NCBI GenBank assembly: GCA_009731375.1
Contig: BJOX01000290.1
Coordinates: forward strand, 231,208 to 295,207
Length of the DNA: 64,000 nucleotides
Source of the DNA: Paulinella micropora
Lineage: Eukaryota > Cercozoa > Imbricatea > Euglyphida
Direction of reading: 5' to 3'
Shown one piece after another: positions 1-9,173 of this stretch. Each line of letters begins with the position of its first letter. Positions within the stretch are counted from its first letter, which is position 1. Made by a program: the position numbers and the translations under genes. Below the pieces are notes generated by a model that was given only the letters and a program-made list of their open reading frames with translations, was not told the DNA's origin and did no database searches.

Positions 1-134
1 ATAAACTGACACTAGAAGATTTAGACATATTAGCCCGTATTTTTACAGAGTGCGATTTAACCCTCGTCAAAAACAATATAATACGATTACACAAAGAAGA
101 CCTAACGACACCCGCCCCAACTATAACGGCATAG
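1..134 (+). pseudogene. 3' end of an inverted copy of the AT-hook-type gene (partial at window edge)
   Basis: Reading from base 3, this stretch encodes the last ~43 residues of the same protein that is complete on the minus strand at 3289-3750, ending at the equivalent TAG stop. The 5' part lies outside the window, so it cannot be told whether this second copy is whole. Function is unknown; see the complete copy for what can be seen. Confidence 0.7.
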
Positions 135-348
135 ACTGGAAACACAAAGAGATTTTCATATATGAAATGGTTCCCCTTGTATCGGCGGGGACTATTTCTT
201 TTTTTATATAGAGACGAAAAAGCGAAATGGACGACGGCACCAAAAAAGAAACAAGAAGCAAAAAAGAAGCAAGCAACCACGGGGACAAAGAAAAAGGGCG
301 GGCATATGTGCGGGCATTGATAGAAAAACATATTGACAAATATGATTT
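1..348. repeat. Left arm of a long inverted repeat
   Basis: These bases are the reverse complement of 3075-3422 with very few differences (for example C versus A near 315). The arm holds the end of an AT-hook-type gene and the first ~40 codons of the next gene. It runs off the left window edge, so the true repeat may be longer. The arrangement looks like head-to-head copies of one element or a terminal inverted repeat. Confidence 0.9.
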
Positions 349-508
349 ATCAGGAGACGATATCGGGGGGCGGTGCTTTGGTTGTTTAATCGGCACACAC
401 GACAAAGAAACCAATAAAGACGGGTATTTAATAAGGACTATGAAATCACACAAACCAGAACTAACGGACGACCACAAGGAGACAAAAAGGAAATTAGATA
501 AATTATAA
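227..508 (+). CDS. Small Lys/Asp-rich hypothetical protein
   Basis: An ATG-started 93-residue frame, very hydrophilic and rich in Lys, Asp, Glu and Gly, with no recognisable domain. Its first ~40 codons lie in the inverted-repeat arm; a second truncated copy of the same start is on the minus strand just below 3200, where the sequence after the shared arm differs. The stop overlaps the start of the next gene at 508 by a few bases, as expected for a densely packed viral or plasmid genome. Function cannot be inferred. Confidence 0.6.
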   Translation: MDDGTKKETRSKKEASNHGDKEKGRAYVRALIEKHIDKYDLSGDDIGGRCFGCLIGTHDKETNKDGYLIRTMKSHKPELTDDHKETKRKLDKL

Positions 509-1161
509 TGATGTTTTGTAAATTTGTTTATCGGGTGAAAGAAAGATATGAATGCGATGTTGTTGAAAAAGCCATCAATAAATATGATAGAAATAAAAGG
601 AAAAATGAAGCCGTGTATTCAATACGGGGCGAAGAAGGCGAAGAAATGGAACTTATAAGAACTGATTATTATAATCAACTTACGGCGGGATATGAAGCAA
701 ATAAACAACAAATAAAAGATTTAAGAACGGCTAAAGCCCTTTTAGTTTTAGAACGAAAGGAAAACAAGCGAACCGCGGGAGAACTAAAACAGGCACAGCA
801 AACCATAAGCCAATTACGAGAAAATAACAGGGAATTAAAAAGCAAATATAAGGCACTTTTAAACCAAAAAATAAAAGAAAGACAAACAAAATAAAGACAG
901 CCACGACCAGCGAACCACAGCGACAAAGAAGAAGCAGACGAAGAAGAACAAGACGAAGAAGAAGGAGACGAAGAAAGCCAGCAAGAAGGCAACGAAGACG
1001 AAGGCAACGAAGGCGAACCAGACCCGCCAAACATAGACGAAGGCCAGCAAGGCGAACCAGACCCACCAAGAAAACCAGAGGGGAAAACACGAGAAAAAAA
1101 GGAGAAGTTAAACGAGCCATACTTGCTACATATGGACGAAATGGAGCCAGGGCTTATTTAA
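508..1161 (+). pseudogene. Coiled-coil protein with acidic tail, one in-frame TAA
   Basis: The first 128 codons encode a charged protein with a probable coiled coil in its second half (heptad-like Leu/Lys/Gln/Glu spacing). A TAA at 892-894 interrupts it, but the same frame continues for about 88 further codons of strongly biased composition: a run rich in Glu, Asp, Gly and Gln, then two related Gly-Glu-Pro-Asp-Pro-Pro units, ending at TAA 1159-1161. The continuation looks coding, so this is probably one ~217-residue gene broken by a single nonsense codon. Readthrough or an assembly error are the alternatives. Function unknown. Confidence 0.55.
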
Positions 1162-1164
1162 CTA

Positions 1165-1467
1165 TTAAACCAAAATTCTTTGATTTCCTTTTATGTGTGC
1201 TTTAATTTCCTTATGGTTATTCATAGCCCACGTAACCCCCTTTTTATGTGCTTTTGATGCTTCTTCTAAATAATCACATAGCAAATACAAGGCAGGCGAA
1301 GCCAGGGGCGGGGCGGGGTCGTCTTCTTCATACAATTCTTTAACCGCTTCATATAAATAATATATTTCTTTAATTAAGAGTCTATCAGAGGCCATCAAAA
1401 CAGAATGACTTTTATTTTTTTTAGCGGGGGTGTCAATGAAGGTAATTTTTTTTTGTTTAAAATGCAC
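1165..1467 (-). CDS. Hypothetical protein, 100 residues
   Basis: ATG-started minus-strand frame, convergent with the preceding plus-strand gene (the stops are only a few bases apart). The product is mixed charged and hydrophobic, with a probable helical middle containing the sequence YYLYEAVKELYEEDD. No family recognised. It is followed closely upstream by another minus-strand gene ending at 1478, so the two may be co-transcribed. Confidence 0.55.
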   Translation of the reverse strand: MHFKQKKITFIDTPAKKNKSHSVLMASDRLLIKEIYYLYEAVKELYEEDDPAPPLASPALYLLCDYLEEASKAHKKGVTWAMNNHKEIKAHIKGNQRILV

Positions 1468-1477
1468 GATTTTTTCA

Positions 1478-1747
1478 TTAATTGACTGCTTCCAAAATAA
1501 TTATTTGTTTCTTCCGTCTTTGGTTTCTCTTTTTTTTCCGTCTTTGGTTTCTCTTTTTCTTCCGCCTTCTTTGTTTTCCTTTTTTGATATGCTTTTTTAT
1601 TATAATCCTTCCCGGTTTCCTTTTGTTAATGTCCTTTATGTAAATATAACATTTCAGACAAGATTTTATCGGCAACCCGCTAACACCTATAACGAGACTT
1701 AAAATATCCTTTTTACACCGCGAACAGAGGGGCGAAACTGCAGACAT
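1478..1747 (-). CDS. Small zinc-ribbon protein with basic tail
   Basis: The 89-residue product has a CxxC pair near residues 8-11 and another (KSCLKC) near 29-33, spaced as in a small zinc ribbon. The tail is extremely basic, with repeated Arg-Lys-rich units around residues 55-80. This fits a small nucleic-acid-binding protein, for example a packaging or transcription-associated factor, but that is inference. It is divergent from the plus-strand gene starting near 1806-1856, with an AT-rich spacer between them that could hold promoters for both. Confidence 0.6.
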   Translation of the reverse strand: MSAVSPLCSRCKKDILSLVIGVSGLPIKSCLKCYIYIKDINKRKPGRIIIKKHIKKGKQRRRKKKRNQRRKKKRNQRRKKQIIILEAVN

Positions 1748-1840
1748 TATATTAATAAGTTTATTAAAAGTTTATTAAAGTTTATTCCATATTATATACA
1801 CAAATATGTCGGATATCATTGAAGACTTAGTTTTAAAGAG

Positions 1841-2281
1841 TTGTCTAAGTGCGGAATGGACAAATACAGAAATAAATTTAAAAAGGGTTATAATGTATGT
1901 AAAGAATGCGCGAAATCTAAAAAAAGTCAAATAAATAACCTGTGCGAAAAAATAGATTACTTACACGAAACAACAGACATGACGGAAAACGAAATTGAAA
2001 TATTATTCAGTCGTTATAGAAGTTGTTTAAGAGAGGCTAAAAGACAAGAGAAAGACGAATTACTAACAAAGGCTTTTAATAATAAATTGTTTGAAATGGT
2101 CGGCAAATTCTGCGAGGCTTTGGAAATTGAACACACACCGCCCCGCCGTATCGTGCGAGGGGACACTATAACATTTATGTCGGAGAATACAAACCACGGC
2201 ACCATTACATTTACACCGCTTAATTTAAGGCAAGTAAAAAGCCCAGAGCCCCCATTAACTGACACAGAAAACGATAATTAA
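1841..2281 (+). CDS. Cys-containing (zinc-finger-like) hypothetical protein, start uncertain
   Basis: The frame encodes about 140 residues, starting with a SKCG...VCKEC pattern that resembles half of a zinc ribbon, followed by a charged helical region and a Thr/Pro-rich end. The first ATG in frame is at 1856. An ATG at 1806 in another frame would give a natural N-terminus (MSDIIEDL) and shifts into this frame within a T/A-rich run near 1830, so the start may have been damaged by a one-base indel. Function is unknown. Confidence 0.5.
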   Translation: MSKCGMDKYRNKFKKGYNVCKECAKSKKSQINNLCEKIDYLHETTDMTENEIEILFSRYRSCLREAKRQEKDELLTKAFNNKLFEMVGKFCEALEIEHTPPRRIVRGDTITFMSENTNHGTITFTPLNLRQVKSPEPPLTDTENDN

Positions 2282-2337
2282 AATTATTTATATATAATAT
2301 TAGATACCATATATAAGACCAGACTATATAGAGGGGT

Positions 2338-2514
2338 ATGTCGTCTATACCACAGCCAACTATAGCAGATAAATTCAATAAAATTATTGAAACCATAGAC
2401 ACGGAAGACGACGACCGACTTTTAATATATTTGGACACATTACAACTATATATTGAAGCGAGGATTAATAATATAATAATTGATAGCCCAGAATACGACA
2501 ACTTAACGAATTAA
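2338..2514 (+). CDS. Small acidic hypothetical protein (58 residues)
   Basis: An ATG-to-TAA frame of 58 codons with a probable helical core (DDDRLLIYLDTLQLYIEARI) and an overall acidic character. It sits in series with neighbours on the same strand; the next start codon lies 4 bases after its stop. The tight spacing and non-random composition support a real gene. No family recognised. Confidence 0.5.
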   Translation: MSSIPQPTIADKFNKIIETIDTEDDDRLLIYLDTLQLYIEARINNIIIDSPEYDNLTN

Positions 2515-2518
2515 AAAA

Positions 2519-2953
2519 ATGTCTATATTGACAGAAGCCAAAGCGGGATTAAAAGAGGATGTTTTCAATATAGTGTTAGTCTATACGGGCTTTAATTAAA
2601 AATGCTTTCAATGTGGTAAAAATGCTACATGTAAGCGGGGTTATGCTTACCAGATAACAACGGCCGACGGCCACTACGGAAGCGAAACTGACATAAAAAT
2701 TATATTCAAAATGTTTCACGACATAATAGAAAGCGGGAACCCGTGGAAGATATGGAACGATAAAAAACATATCTTTAAAGAATTTAATATAACGATAAAT
2801 AAAATGTTGTTAATATCACGACAGCACGACAAAAACACCCTTTATGGAGTTATAGAAAAAATACCTGATAATTTAGAGCCCCTTATAGAAAAATTACAAT
2901 TAAAAAATATCTTAAATACAAATTTGAGGACTTTTGGATTTATAAACAGTTAA
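2519..2953 (+). pseudogene. Zinc-motif hypothetical protein broken by one in-frame TAA
   Basis: From ATG 2519 the frame runs 26 codons to TAA 2597-2599, then continues uninterrupted in the same frame to 2953. Just after the stop is a CFQCGKNATCKRGY stretch, a plausible small zinc site, followed by a mixed alpha/beta-like region of ~100 residues. Total length would be about 144 residues. It is one of three genes in this AT-rich element with exactly one in-frame TAA. Function unknown. Confidence 0.5.
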
Positions 2954-3074
2954 TGCGGGACGACAGCCCCGTAAAACTATTAAGAACTGCTAAAGTTAAA
3001 GGAGGTGGTTTTCATACTAAGATAAGGAGGGAAATTAAACTTAAATGTTTCTTTCGTGGCTGTGGTATGACTTA

Positions 3075-3422
3075 AAATCATATTTGTCAATATGTTTTTC
3101 TATCAATTCCCGCACATATGCCCGCCCTTTTTCTTTGTCCCCGTGGTTGCTTGCTTCTTTTTTGCTTCTTGTTTCTTTTTTGGTGCCGTCGTCCATTTCG
3201 CTTTTTCGTCTCTATATAAAAAAAGAAATAGTCCCCGCCGATACAAGGGGAACCATTTCATATATGAAAATCTCTTTGTGTTTCCAGTCTATGCCGTTAT
3301 AGTTGGGGCGGGTGTCGTTAGGTCTTCTTTGTGTAATCGTATTATATTGTTTTTGACGAGGGTTAAATCGCACTCTGTAAAAATACGGGCTAATATGTCT
3401 AAATCTTCTAGTGTCAGTTTAT
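3075..3422. repeat. Right arm of the long inverted repeat
   Basis: Reverse complement of bases 1-348. Inside the arm lies the 3' half of the minus-strand AT-hook-type gene and the 5' part of a second, truncated copy of the Lys/Asp-rich gene. Homology stops abruptly at 3075, where a different downstream sequence begins. Confidence 0.9.
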
Positions 3423-3750
3423 TCATAATGCTTTTTTTATGGTGTGGGTCTTTTTGCTTCTTTTTCTGTGTGTAGTTTGGATTACCATAAACCGCCCGCT
3501 TTTTCCTGTCAATAACCTGTTCATATGTGGTTGTATGACGATAATATAATATTTTGCCGTCTTTCGTTTTACGAGGGACATATGCGTGATAATATGAAAC
3601 TCCGTTTTTTACTTCGATTTTAAACGGAAGCGGGGCTTCAAGACCTTTATTAATAATACCATTTGGGCGACCACGTTTTTTACGCTCGGGTGTGTTATGC
3701 TCGGGGGCGGTGCCGTTGGTGGTGCTGTCGGGTTTGTTGTCGTCAGTCAT
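3289..3750 (-). CDS. AT-hook-type DNA-binding protein, 153 residues
   Basis: The product begins with a disordered Asp/Thr/Asn-rich stretch followed by KKRGRPNG (residues ~24-31), which matches the Arg-Gly-Arg-Pro core of an AT-hook minor-groove-binding motif. A middle segment with many Tyr and Lys residues (YYHAYVPRKTKDGKILYY) resembles the start of tyrosine-recombinase or AP2-type DNA-binding domains, but this is not decisive. The C-terminal ~43 residues are duplicated in the left inverted-repeat arm. It is transcribed divergently from the primase-helicase pair, so it could be a regulator or origin-binding factor; this is inference. Confidence 0.6.
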   Translation of the reverse strand: MTDDNKPDSTTNGTAPEHNTPERKKRGRPNGIINKGLEAPLPFKIEVKNGVSYYHAYVPRKTKDGKILYYRHTTTYEQVIDRKKRAVYGNPNYTQKKKQKDPHHKKSIMNKLTLEDLDILARIFTECDLTLVKNNIIRLHKEDLTTPAPTITA

Positions 3751-3900
3751 ATTATATTATATTATATATATTTCTATATAAATTAATTATTTAAATCAAT
3801 ATTCATAATTATCATTTAAAATAATTGTTAAAGGTATGTATATCAATTAATTATTTATTTTTTAATAAAGTATATTCAGATAGATATAAAAAAAAGATGG
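3751..3900. promoter_or_regulatory. AT-rich divergent intergenic region
   Basis: About 150 bases, overwhelmingly A and T, separate the divergent AT-hook-type gene and primase gene. It has TATA-like strings (attatattatatat near 3752; tatataaaaaaaag just before 3897) on both sides. It is the most likely place for two promoters and possibly a replication origin of the element; no defined operator repeats are seen. Confidence 0.4.
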
Positions 3901-4971
3901 TTGATGGTGCGACTGATGGGACGGGGCGGGACGGGCCCCCTGTATATATATATTGGGGACGATAAAAAACTTAACAAAAAATTAAACAAAGATGATACGG
4001 AAGGCGGGTGTAGAGTTTTCTTTCGTGAGATGAAGGCTTCCCCGTTGTATGCCGTAAAGGTAGCGACCCCCGACTTATTGGATTTCATAAAGGAAAATCC
4101 ACACACGATGGAAAGTTTAGGAACCGCTTTATTTTTGAAACCATATGCCGACATTGACAAGACATACGACACGGAGGAAGACAGAGCCTTAAACGAAGTC
4201 TCCGATTATCTAAGAGCCCGCGAGGCCTTTGTTGAGTTATTCGGCGAGGATATGATAGCCCGCAGTGGGTGCGGGTATTCAAACAAAAAAGAGAAATATG
4301 TCAATTCGTTTCATTTCGTGGGGAATAGTGGCGAACTTTACGGCGATGCGACGGAAATTAAACAAGTCATTAAAGACGAACTGCCCGACTATAAAGAGTT
4401 AGGCTATGATTTAGCCGTTTATCATAAAAGCGGAACTCCAAGCGGAATGAGAGCCCCTTATGCAGTTAAAAAAGGAGATAATAGGCCGTTGGAATTCGTG
4501 GAAGTTATTGAGGGCGACCGCCTTATAACAAAGGACTTAAGCGAGGTTTCAAATGATTTTTATGAACAACTATTAATCACCACGGCCGAGCACGACATAG
4601 ACCGCACCAACAAACGGCCCGCGGAAGTAAAAAACTTAGAGATTAATATTAATAAGTTATTCGGAGCGATACCCGTATTAGAGCACGAGGCGAACCAACA
4701 CACGATTAAGAACATAAGCGAAACGGAAACAGAAGAAGGGCTAATGAAAACATATAAATTAAAAAGACTAATGCCGACCTTGTGTCATTTCTGCGACCGA
4801 ATACACGAAGCAGACAACACACTTTTTATATTACAATTTCTAAACGGGGCCAAAGTTGCGGGATGTTGGAAGCAGAAAGGGGAAGCCGAACTTAAAGGCG
4901 AGAGCCCCCTTTATATCACTTTAACGGCGGGAACTAATACAACATACGCGGAGAAAATCAAATATACATAA
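3901..4971 (+). CDS. Archaeo-eukaryotic-type primase (primpol/herpes UL52-like)
   Basis: The 356-residue product has the signature order of AEP primases: the metal-binding DxD in ADIDKTYD (D84, D86), an SxH motif in NSFHFV (S136, H138), and a third region DLAVYHKSG...MRAPY (D170, R184). It ends in a zinc-binding module CHFCDRIHEADN (C295, C298, H302) with a further GCW Cys near 322, as in UL52- and PrimPol-type enzymes. It would synthesise primers on the element's DNA. A helicase gene follows after 2 bases, a typical primase-helicase pair in viruses and virus-like elements. The start at 3901 is TTG with ATG at 3904, so the exact N-terminus is uncertain. The frame is intact. Confidence 0.8.
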   Translation: MMVRLMGRGGTGPLYIYIGDDKKLNKKLNKDDTEGGCRVFFREMKASPLYAVKVATPDLLDFIKENPHTMESLGTALFLKPYADIDKTYDTEEDRALNEVSDYLRAREAFVELFGEDMIARSGCGYSNKKEKYVNSFHFVGNSGELYGDATEIKQVIKDELPDYKELGYDLAVYHKSGTPSGMRAPYAVKKGDNRPLEFVEVIEGDRLITKDLSEVSNDFYEQLLITTAEHDIDRTNKRPAEVKNLEININKLFGAIPVLEHEANQHTIKNISETETEEGLMKTYKLKRLMPTLCHFCDRIHEADNTLFILQFLNGAKVAGCWKQKGEAELKGESPLYITLTAGTNTTYAEKIKYT

Positions 4972-4973
4972 AA

Positions 4974-7327
4974 ATGGCCAATGAGAACCGCCAAGCAATC
5001 CAACAACGAGAGAAACAGGAACTCATAGAAAAACTTAACACTATTGGGGCGGACATAATACACACTAAAGAAGCCTTTTGTAGCGACATTAAAGAATTTA
5101 TGGAAGAGCAATACAAGCCGACCCCGACATATGATATTATAGCCATTAAAAGCGGATTAGGCACAGGCAAGACGACAGCGAACTCTAAGGCGATTACTGA
5201 CCTTATTTTAAATTGTAAGGAGATTACAACACTAATACGCGGGGCTAAATTAACACAGGCGACTATTAAAAAATATGCGGGTCAAATTGTGGAGAAATTA
5301 AAAAATAACCACTTAGCCCGCGAAATATTAGAAAAACATAAAGAGGACTACGCGACCGCGATATTAGAACTAGCAATGAAAACCCCCTTTAAATCAATCA
5401 TAAGCAGTTATCGGCGGACACTTGCGAGCGACTATAAAAACAAATACCCCTTAAATGCGGATTACAGAGACGAGCCGAAGGGGAAAATTAAAAAGAATAA
5501 TCAAACCATTCAGGCCGATAGTTTCCACAGAATACCGATAAGCGAAGAGCCGATAAATAAATTAGTCATTGAAGAGGCCGACCAATTCATAAAACACTTA
5601 ACGAGCGACACTTTCAAGAAGTCCCGAAACAATAAGAATAATTGGGAGATGATTAAATATGTAATAGGCACGGCCGACCAAATAATATTAATGTCAGGCA
5701 CACTAAAGGCCGACGATATAGAATTCTTTCAAAACATAAGGCGTAAAATCTTCCGCGGAACACAGACTTTATTTATTAACAATGAGCCCCCGAGCAAGAC
5801 AAAACGACACATTCACATTAAGGAGGGCAATATCGGCGAGGCTCATATTATTAAACTACGAGCGGAAGGCAAAAAAATACTAGTCCCCGCGAATATCGGA
5901 AAAAGACGGCTTAGAACATTAGCGGAAATGTTAAAGAAGAATAAAAATAGAGTGCTATTAATAACGGGCGAGACCAACAAAACGGAGGAAGTCCGAGAAG
6001 CAATGGCTAACGAATACAAGAAATGGGCAGAATATGATATAGTCATTTATAGTCCAGCAATTACGGGGGGCTTAGATTATTCACATAAAGGGATTTTTAA
6101 TAATATTGTGGCAGTGGCTTGTAATAAAACTAATATGAGCGGGGATTTCTTCCAGATGTTGGGAAGAATACGGCACCCGATAGAAAACGACATATACTTA
6201 TTTACAAAAATTACAACATAGCGGCCATAGAGAGCGAAACTCAGTATTTAAGGCAACTGAGGGCGAGCCTTAACATATTACATAAGCGGGAAGAAATAGC
6301 TCCCTTGACAGATTGGACTTATAACCGATATGGGGCCGTGGATGTAGTGGCAAACGATTATATAAAACTATTAGCAAAAAACAAAGTAGAACAGAACAAA
6401 GACGCCCGCCAATGGATACAGAATTTAATAAAGTATTTCATAATAGCCGACTATGAAATAAGCGACCTTGACACACCAGACGCGAGCGAGCCGACAAACA
6501 AAGAGGCAAAAATAACAGAAGCAATAATTAAAAAGAACGATGCGACCGCGGTATTTAATGCGCGAACTATTACGGACGAAGAATACGAAAATTTAAAGAA
6601 AGAAACTGAGAAGGAATGGACACCCGCCGAGGAGTTGGAGTTTAAAAAAGCAAAAATAAAAAAGGAAATGTTGAAAGCAGACAACACCGACGAACCGAAA
6701 AACAATTTATTCTATAAGATATTTGACGACGACAGATTAAGGCAGTATATATGGAATTATAGACCATATAATAAGGATGTAGAAGACCAATTAAGCGAAG
6801 GATTAAAAGCAGTTGAACGACAAGACAAAAAGCGAAACGAGAAGAACGGAACAAAAGAGGACAGAGACGGAAACAAAATTCAATGCGGGATTTCCGAATA
6901 TTCATTTAATACAATAAACACCGAAAGGAAATTTAGCAAACATAAAAACCTTATACAGGTCATACGCGGTTTAGGATTTAAAAACATATGGGATTTTAAG
7001 ACACAAATAAGCACAGAGGAATTAAGAGAAACTATCAAAAAGCAGGAATGGCTAGCAAAAGAAGAAGAATTAGTTTTATACACGACTGACACGAAGAAAC
7101 AAAAAAAGATTATAAACCATATGAGCGACCCTTCAAGCAAGACATTTTTAAGAGAAACATTATATTTTATCAATACCGCGATGCGAGCAGAGTGGGGGGT
7201 TTCACTGACTGCGACTAATAACCATAGGACACATTATGAATTAAGACCGAATAAAACATTAGATGTGATGTTTAAGAAAGAAGAAGAATTAAGGAAAATT
7301 AACGGATGGCCTTATTTAGGCGAATAA
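4974..7327 (+). pseudogene. SF2 helicase (herpes origin-binding-protein-like) with one frameshift
   Basis: The first 415 codons contain Walker A SGLGTGKTTA (residues ~60-69), a Walker B-like LVIEEADQ (~197-204), an ILMSGTLKADD motif III-like stretch and LGRIRHP motif VI near residue 400. This set resembles the UL9/Herpes_ori_bp helicase group. The frame stops at TAG 6219-6221, but reading continues without loss in the next frame (…NIAAIESETQYLRQLR…) to 7327. Restoring one A in the short A-run near 6211 would join the halves into a ~784-residue protein, so this is one gene with a single-base deletion, an error or a programmed shift. The C-terminal half is charged, without an obvious domain. 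It directly follows the primase gene. Confidence 0.7.
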
Positions 7328-7329
7328 GT

Positions 7330-7900
7330 GGTTATGGGTTATATGGGCTATCTTTTTATGGGCTATTCTTTTTTTATGATACTATTTTTCAATGTGGGGC
7401 TATCTTTTTATGGGCTATCTTTTTATGGGCTATCTTTTTATGGGCTATCTTTTTTTTAGTGTGGAAAATGAACGAATTAAGGGTTAAATATGCTTAGTAT
7501 TTATTTAGGGGTATGTAGTCTATTTGTCTATAAAGAATAGGAAAAGATGCCCCTTTGTAATATAAGAAGGGAAAGGGGGGAATAGTGATTAGTGTGAATA
7601 AGGGGCTATCTTTTTATGGGCTATCTTTTTTTAATGGGGCTATCTTTTTTTTTAATGTGATAAAATGTTATCCTTTTATGTGGAGCAATCAAAATCTAAA
7701 AATTCTTCTTACTATTAATTTTATTCAAGATTTTAAGGGGCCATCTTTTTTTAGTGTGGAAAATGAACGAATTAAGGGTTAAATATGCTTGTTATTCATT
7801 TGGGGCTATGTAGTCTTTTTTCCTATAAAGAGTAGGAAAAGATAGCCCTTTGTAATACAAGAAGGAAAAAGGGGGGAAAGGGCTTAGTGCGAATAAGGGG
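7330..7900. repeat. Non-coding tract of short direct repeats
   Basis: The stretch after the helicase contains many copies of a GGGCTATCTTTTTAT-type unit (7335-7455 and 7600-7660) and a longer direct repeat: the ~150 bases from about 7450 (AGTGTGGAAAATGAACGAATT...) recur with small changes from about 7752. G-runs (AAGGGGGGAA) recur in both. The structure suggests a regulatory, origin or recombination region rather than genes. Confidence 0.7.
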
Positions 7901-8131
7901 AAATAGAAAGGGGGACGGGGGAAAAGGGCTTAGTGTAAATAAGGGGGAACAACGGGGGCTAGAATATTTAACCCCCCGCCTTCCACTGATAACCAATAAT
8001 AGCCTCGTTTAACTTTCTGCTTAACTTTCTGCTTAACTTCCTTCATTGAATAAAAATATAACCATTTTTGTTTTGTCTCTCTCTTGCTTGAAAAAAATAT
8101 TAAACAATAGAATAAAATATAATAATATAGA
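7901..8131. other. AT-rich spacer before the GIY-YIG gene
   Basis: No gene is seen. It contains G-rich strings, a small duplication (AACTTTCTGCTTAACTTTCTGCTTAACTT-like, near 8010-8040) and an A/T-rich run directly before the start codon at 8132, where a promoter would be expected. Confidence 0.4.
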
Positions 8132-8947
8132 ATGACAACACGAAAGCCAAAAACCCCCGTTGATTACAATAAAGGGAAACTTTATACAATCCGATCGCCT
8201 TACACAAATAAGGTTTATATTGGAGCAACTACACAACAACTGAGCAAACGATTATCTGAACATAAACGAAAATACAAACACTGGACAAATGGAAAATGCT
8301 ATTATATTTCTTCTTTTGAAATCTTACGAGCGGAAGATGCTTAAATTGAACTTTTGAAAGAGTGTCCGTGTGATAATAAAGAACAATTAGCACGATTAGA
8401 AGGAGAAGCAATCCGCGATACTGCCAATTGTTGTAATAAGATAATAGCGGGTAGAACAACAAAAGAATATTACGAAGCAAACAAAGAAGCAATCCAGCAA
8501 CAAAGAAAGCAACATTATGAAGATAATAAAGAAGCAATACTACAACAACAAAAGCAATACCGCGAAGCCAACAAAGACGAAATAAAAGAATATTATGAAG
8601 ACAATAAAGAAAAATTACAGCAACAACACAAGCAATATTGTGAAAACAATAAAGAAGCAATACAACAGCAACGAAAGCAATATTATGAAAATAATAAAGA
8701 AGCAATACAGCAACGAAAAAAGCAAAATTATGAAAACAATAAAGAAGCAATACAACAGCAACGAAAGCAATATTATGAAAATAATAAAGAAGCAATACGA
8801 CAACGACAGCGAAAATTAAGACAACAAAAAAAAAAAAACAAATCACAACGAAATCACGCCACAGCCTTCATAACCCACACACCGCTTTTTTTTTCGTGGG
8901 CCCAGCAACTATTTTTTTTCGTTAGTCCAGACCGATACGCCAATTAA
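8132..8947 (+). pseudogene. GIY-YIG endonuclease with Gln-rich repeat tail, one in-frame TAA (copy 1)
   Basis: The N-terminus has the GIY-YIG core: GKLYTIRSP (GIY strand), KVYIGATTQQ (YIG strand), then SKRLSEHK with the conserved Arg. A TAA at 8342-8344 interrupts the frame just before IELLKECPC; the related intact nuclease at 42073-42489 has Tyr there, so TAA probably arose from TAT or TAC. The frame then continues through a tail of about nine 14-15 residue units of the form YYENNKEAIQQQRKQ, a tandem coding repeat of ~45 bases (8463-8800). Such nucleases are common selfish genes in giant viruses and their satellites. The same stop occurs in the second copy at 39258. Confidence 0.75.
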
Positions 8948-9026
8948 GAGCCGAAACCCGCGCAACCAATTTTTGTCAAAGGTGATCAATTTTGTCCTTT
9001 TGTCCCCAGCAAAAAGTAGACCAGAT

Positions 9027-9163
9027 GAGCAAAACCCGAAGCCTTGTTCCGCGATGTGCCCCAGAGACAGACGAAGAAGTCCAGCGACGAATTAAGCGAC
9101 GGAAGAAATTAAGCAATAACGAGGACAAAATACGGGCTTCACTTGACAAAACAGAGGGGGAAA
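9027..9163 (+). CDS. Basic coiled-coil protein, 5' part (cut by gap)
   Basis: The first ~45 codons match the gene at 39941-40446 in the second copy of the block. The product is charged, with an Arg/Lys-rich segment (RRIKRRKKLSNNEDK). The remainder is lost in the assembly gap. Function unknown. Confidence 0.55.
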
Positions 9164-9173
9164 NNNNNNNNNN
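9164..9173. other. Assembly gap (10 N)
   Basis: Comparison with 40080-41017 shows the missing sequence is probably about 938 bases rather than 10. Confidence 0.95.

Noticed and set aside
7306-7782. Small hydrophobic frames (FLWAIFLWAIF...)
   Set aside because: Generated by the GGGCTATCTTTTTAT direct repeats; no independent support.
8229-8846. Antisense hydrophobic frame opposite the GIY-YIG repeat tail (also 39145-39762)
   Set aside because: Mirror of the coding repeat; the sense frame has the recognisable domain.
508-8947. Reassignment of TAA to glutamine in the AT-rich element
   Set aside because: The Gln-rich tail of the GIY-YIG gene uses only CAA/CAG and the primase frame ends sensibly at TAA, so a general reassignment is unlikely; kept only as a finding about recurrent single stops.
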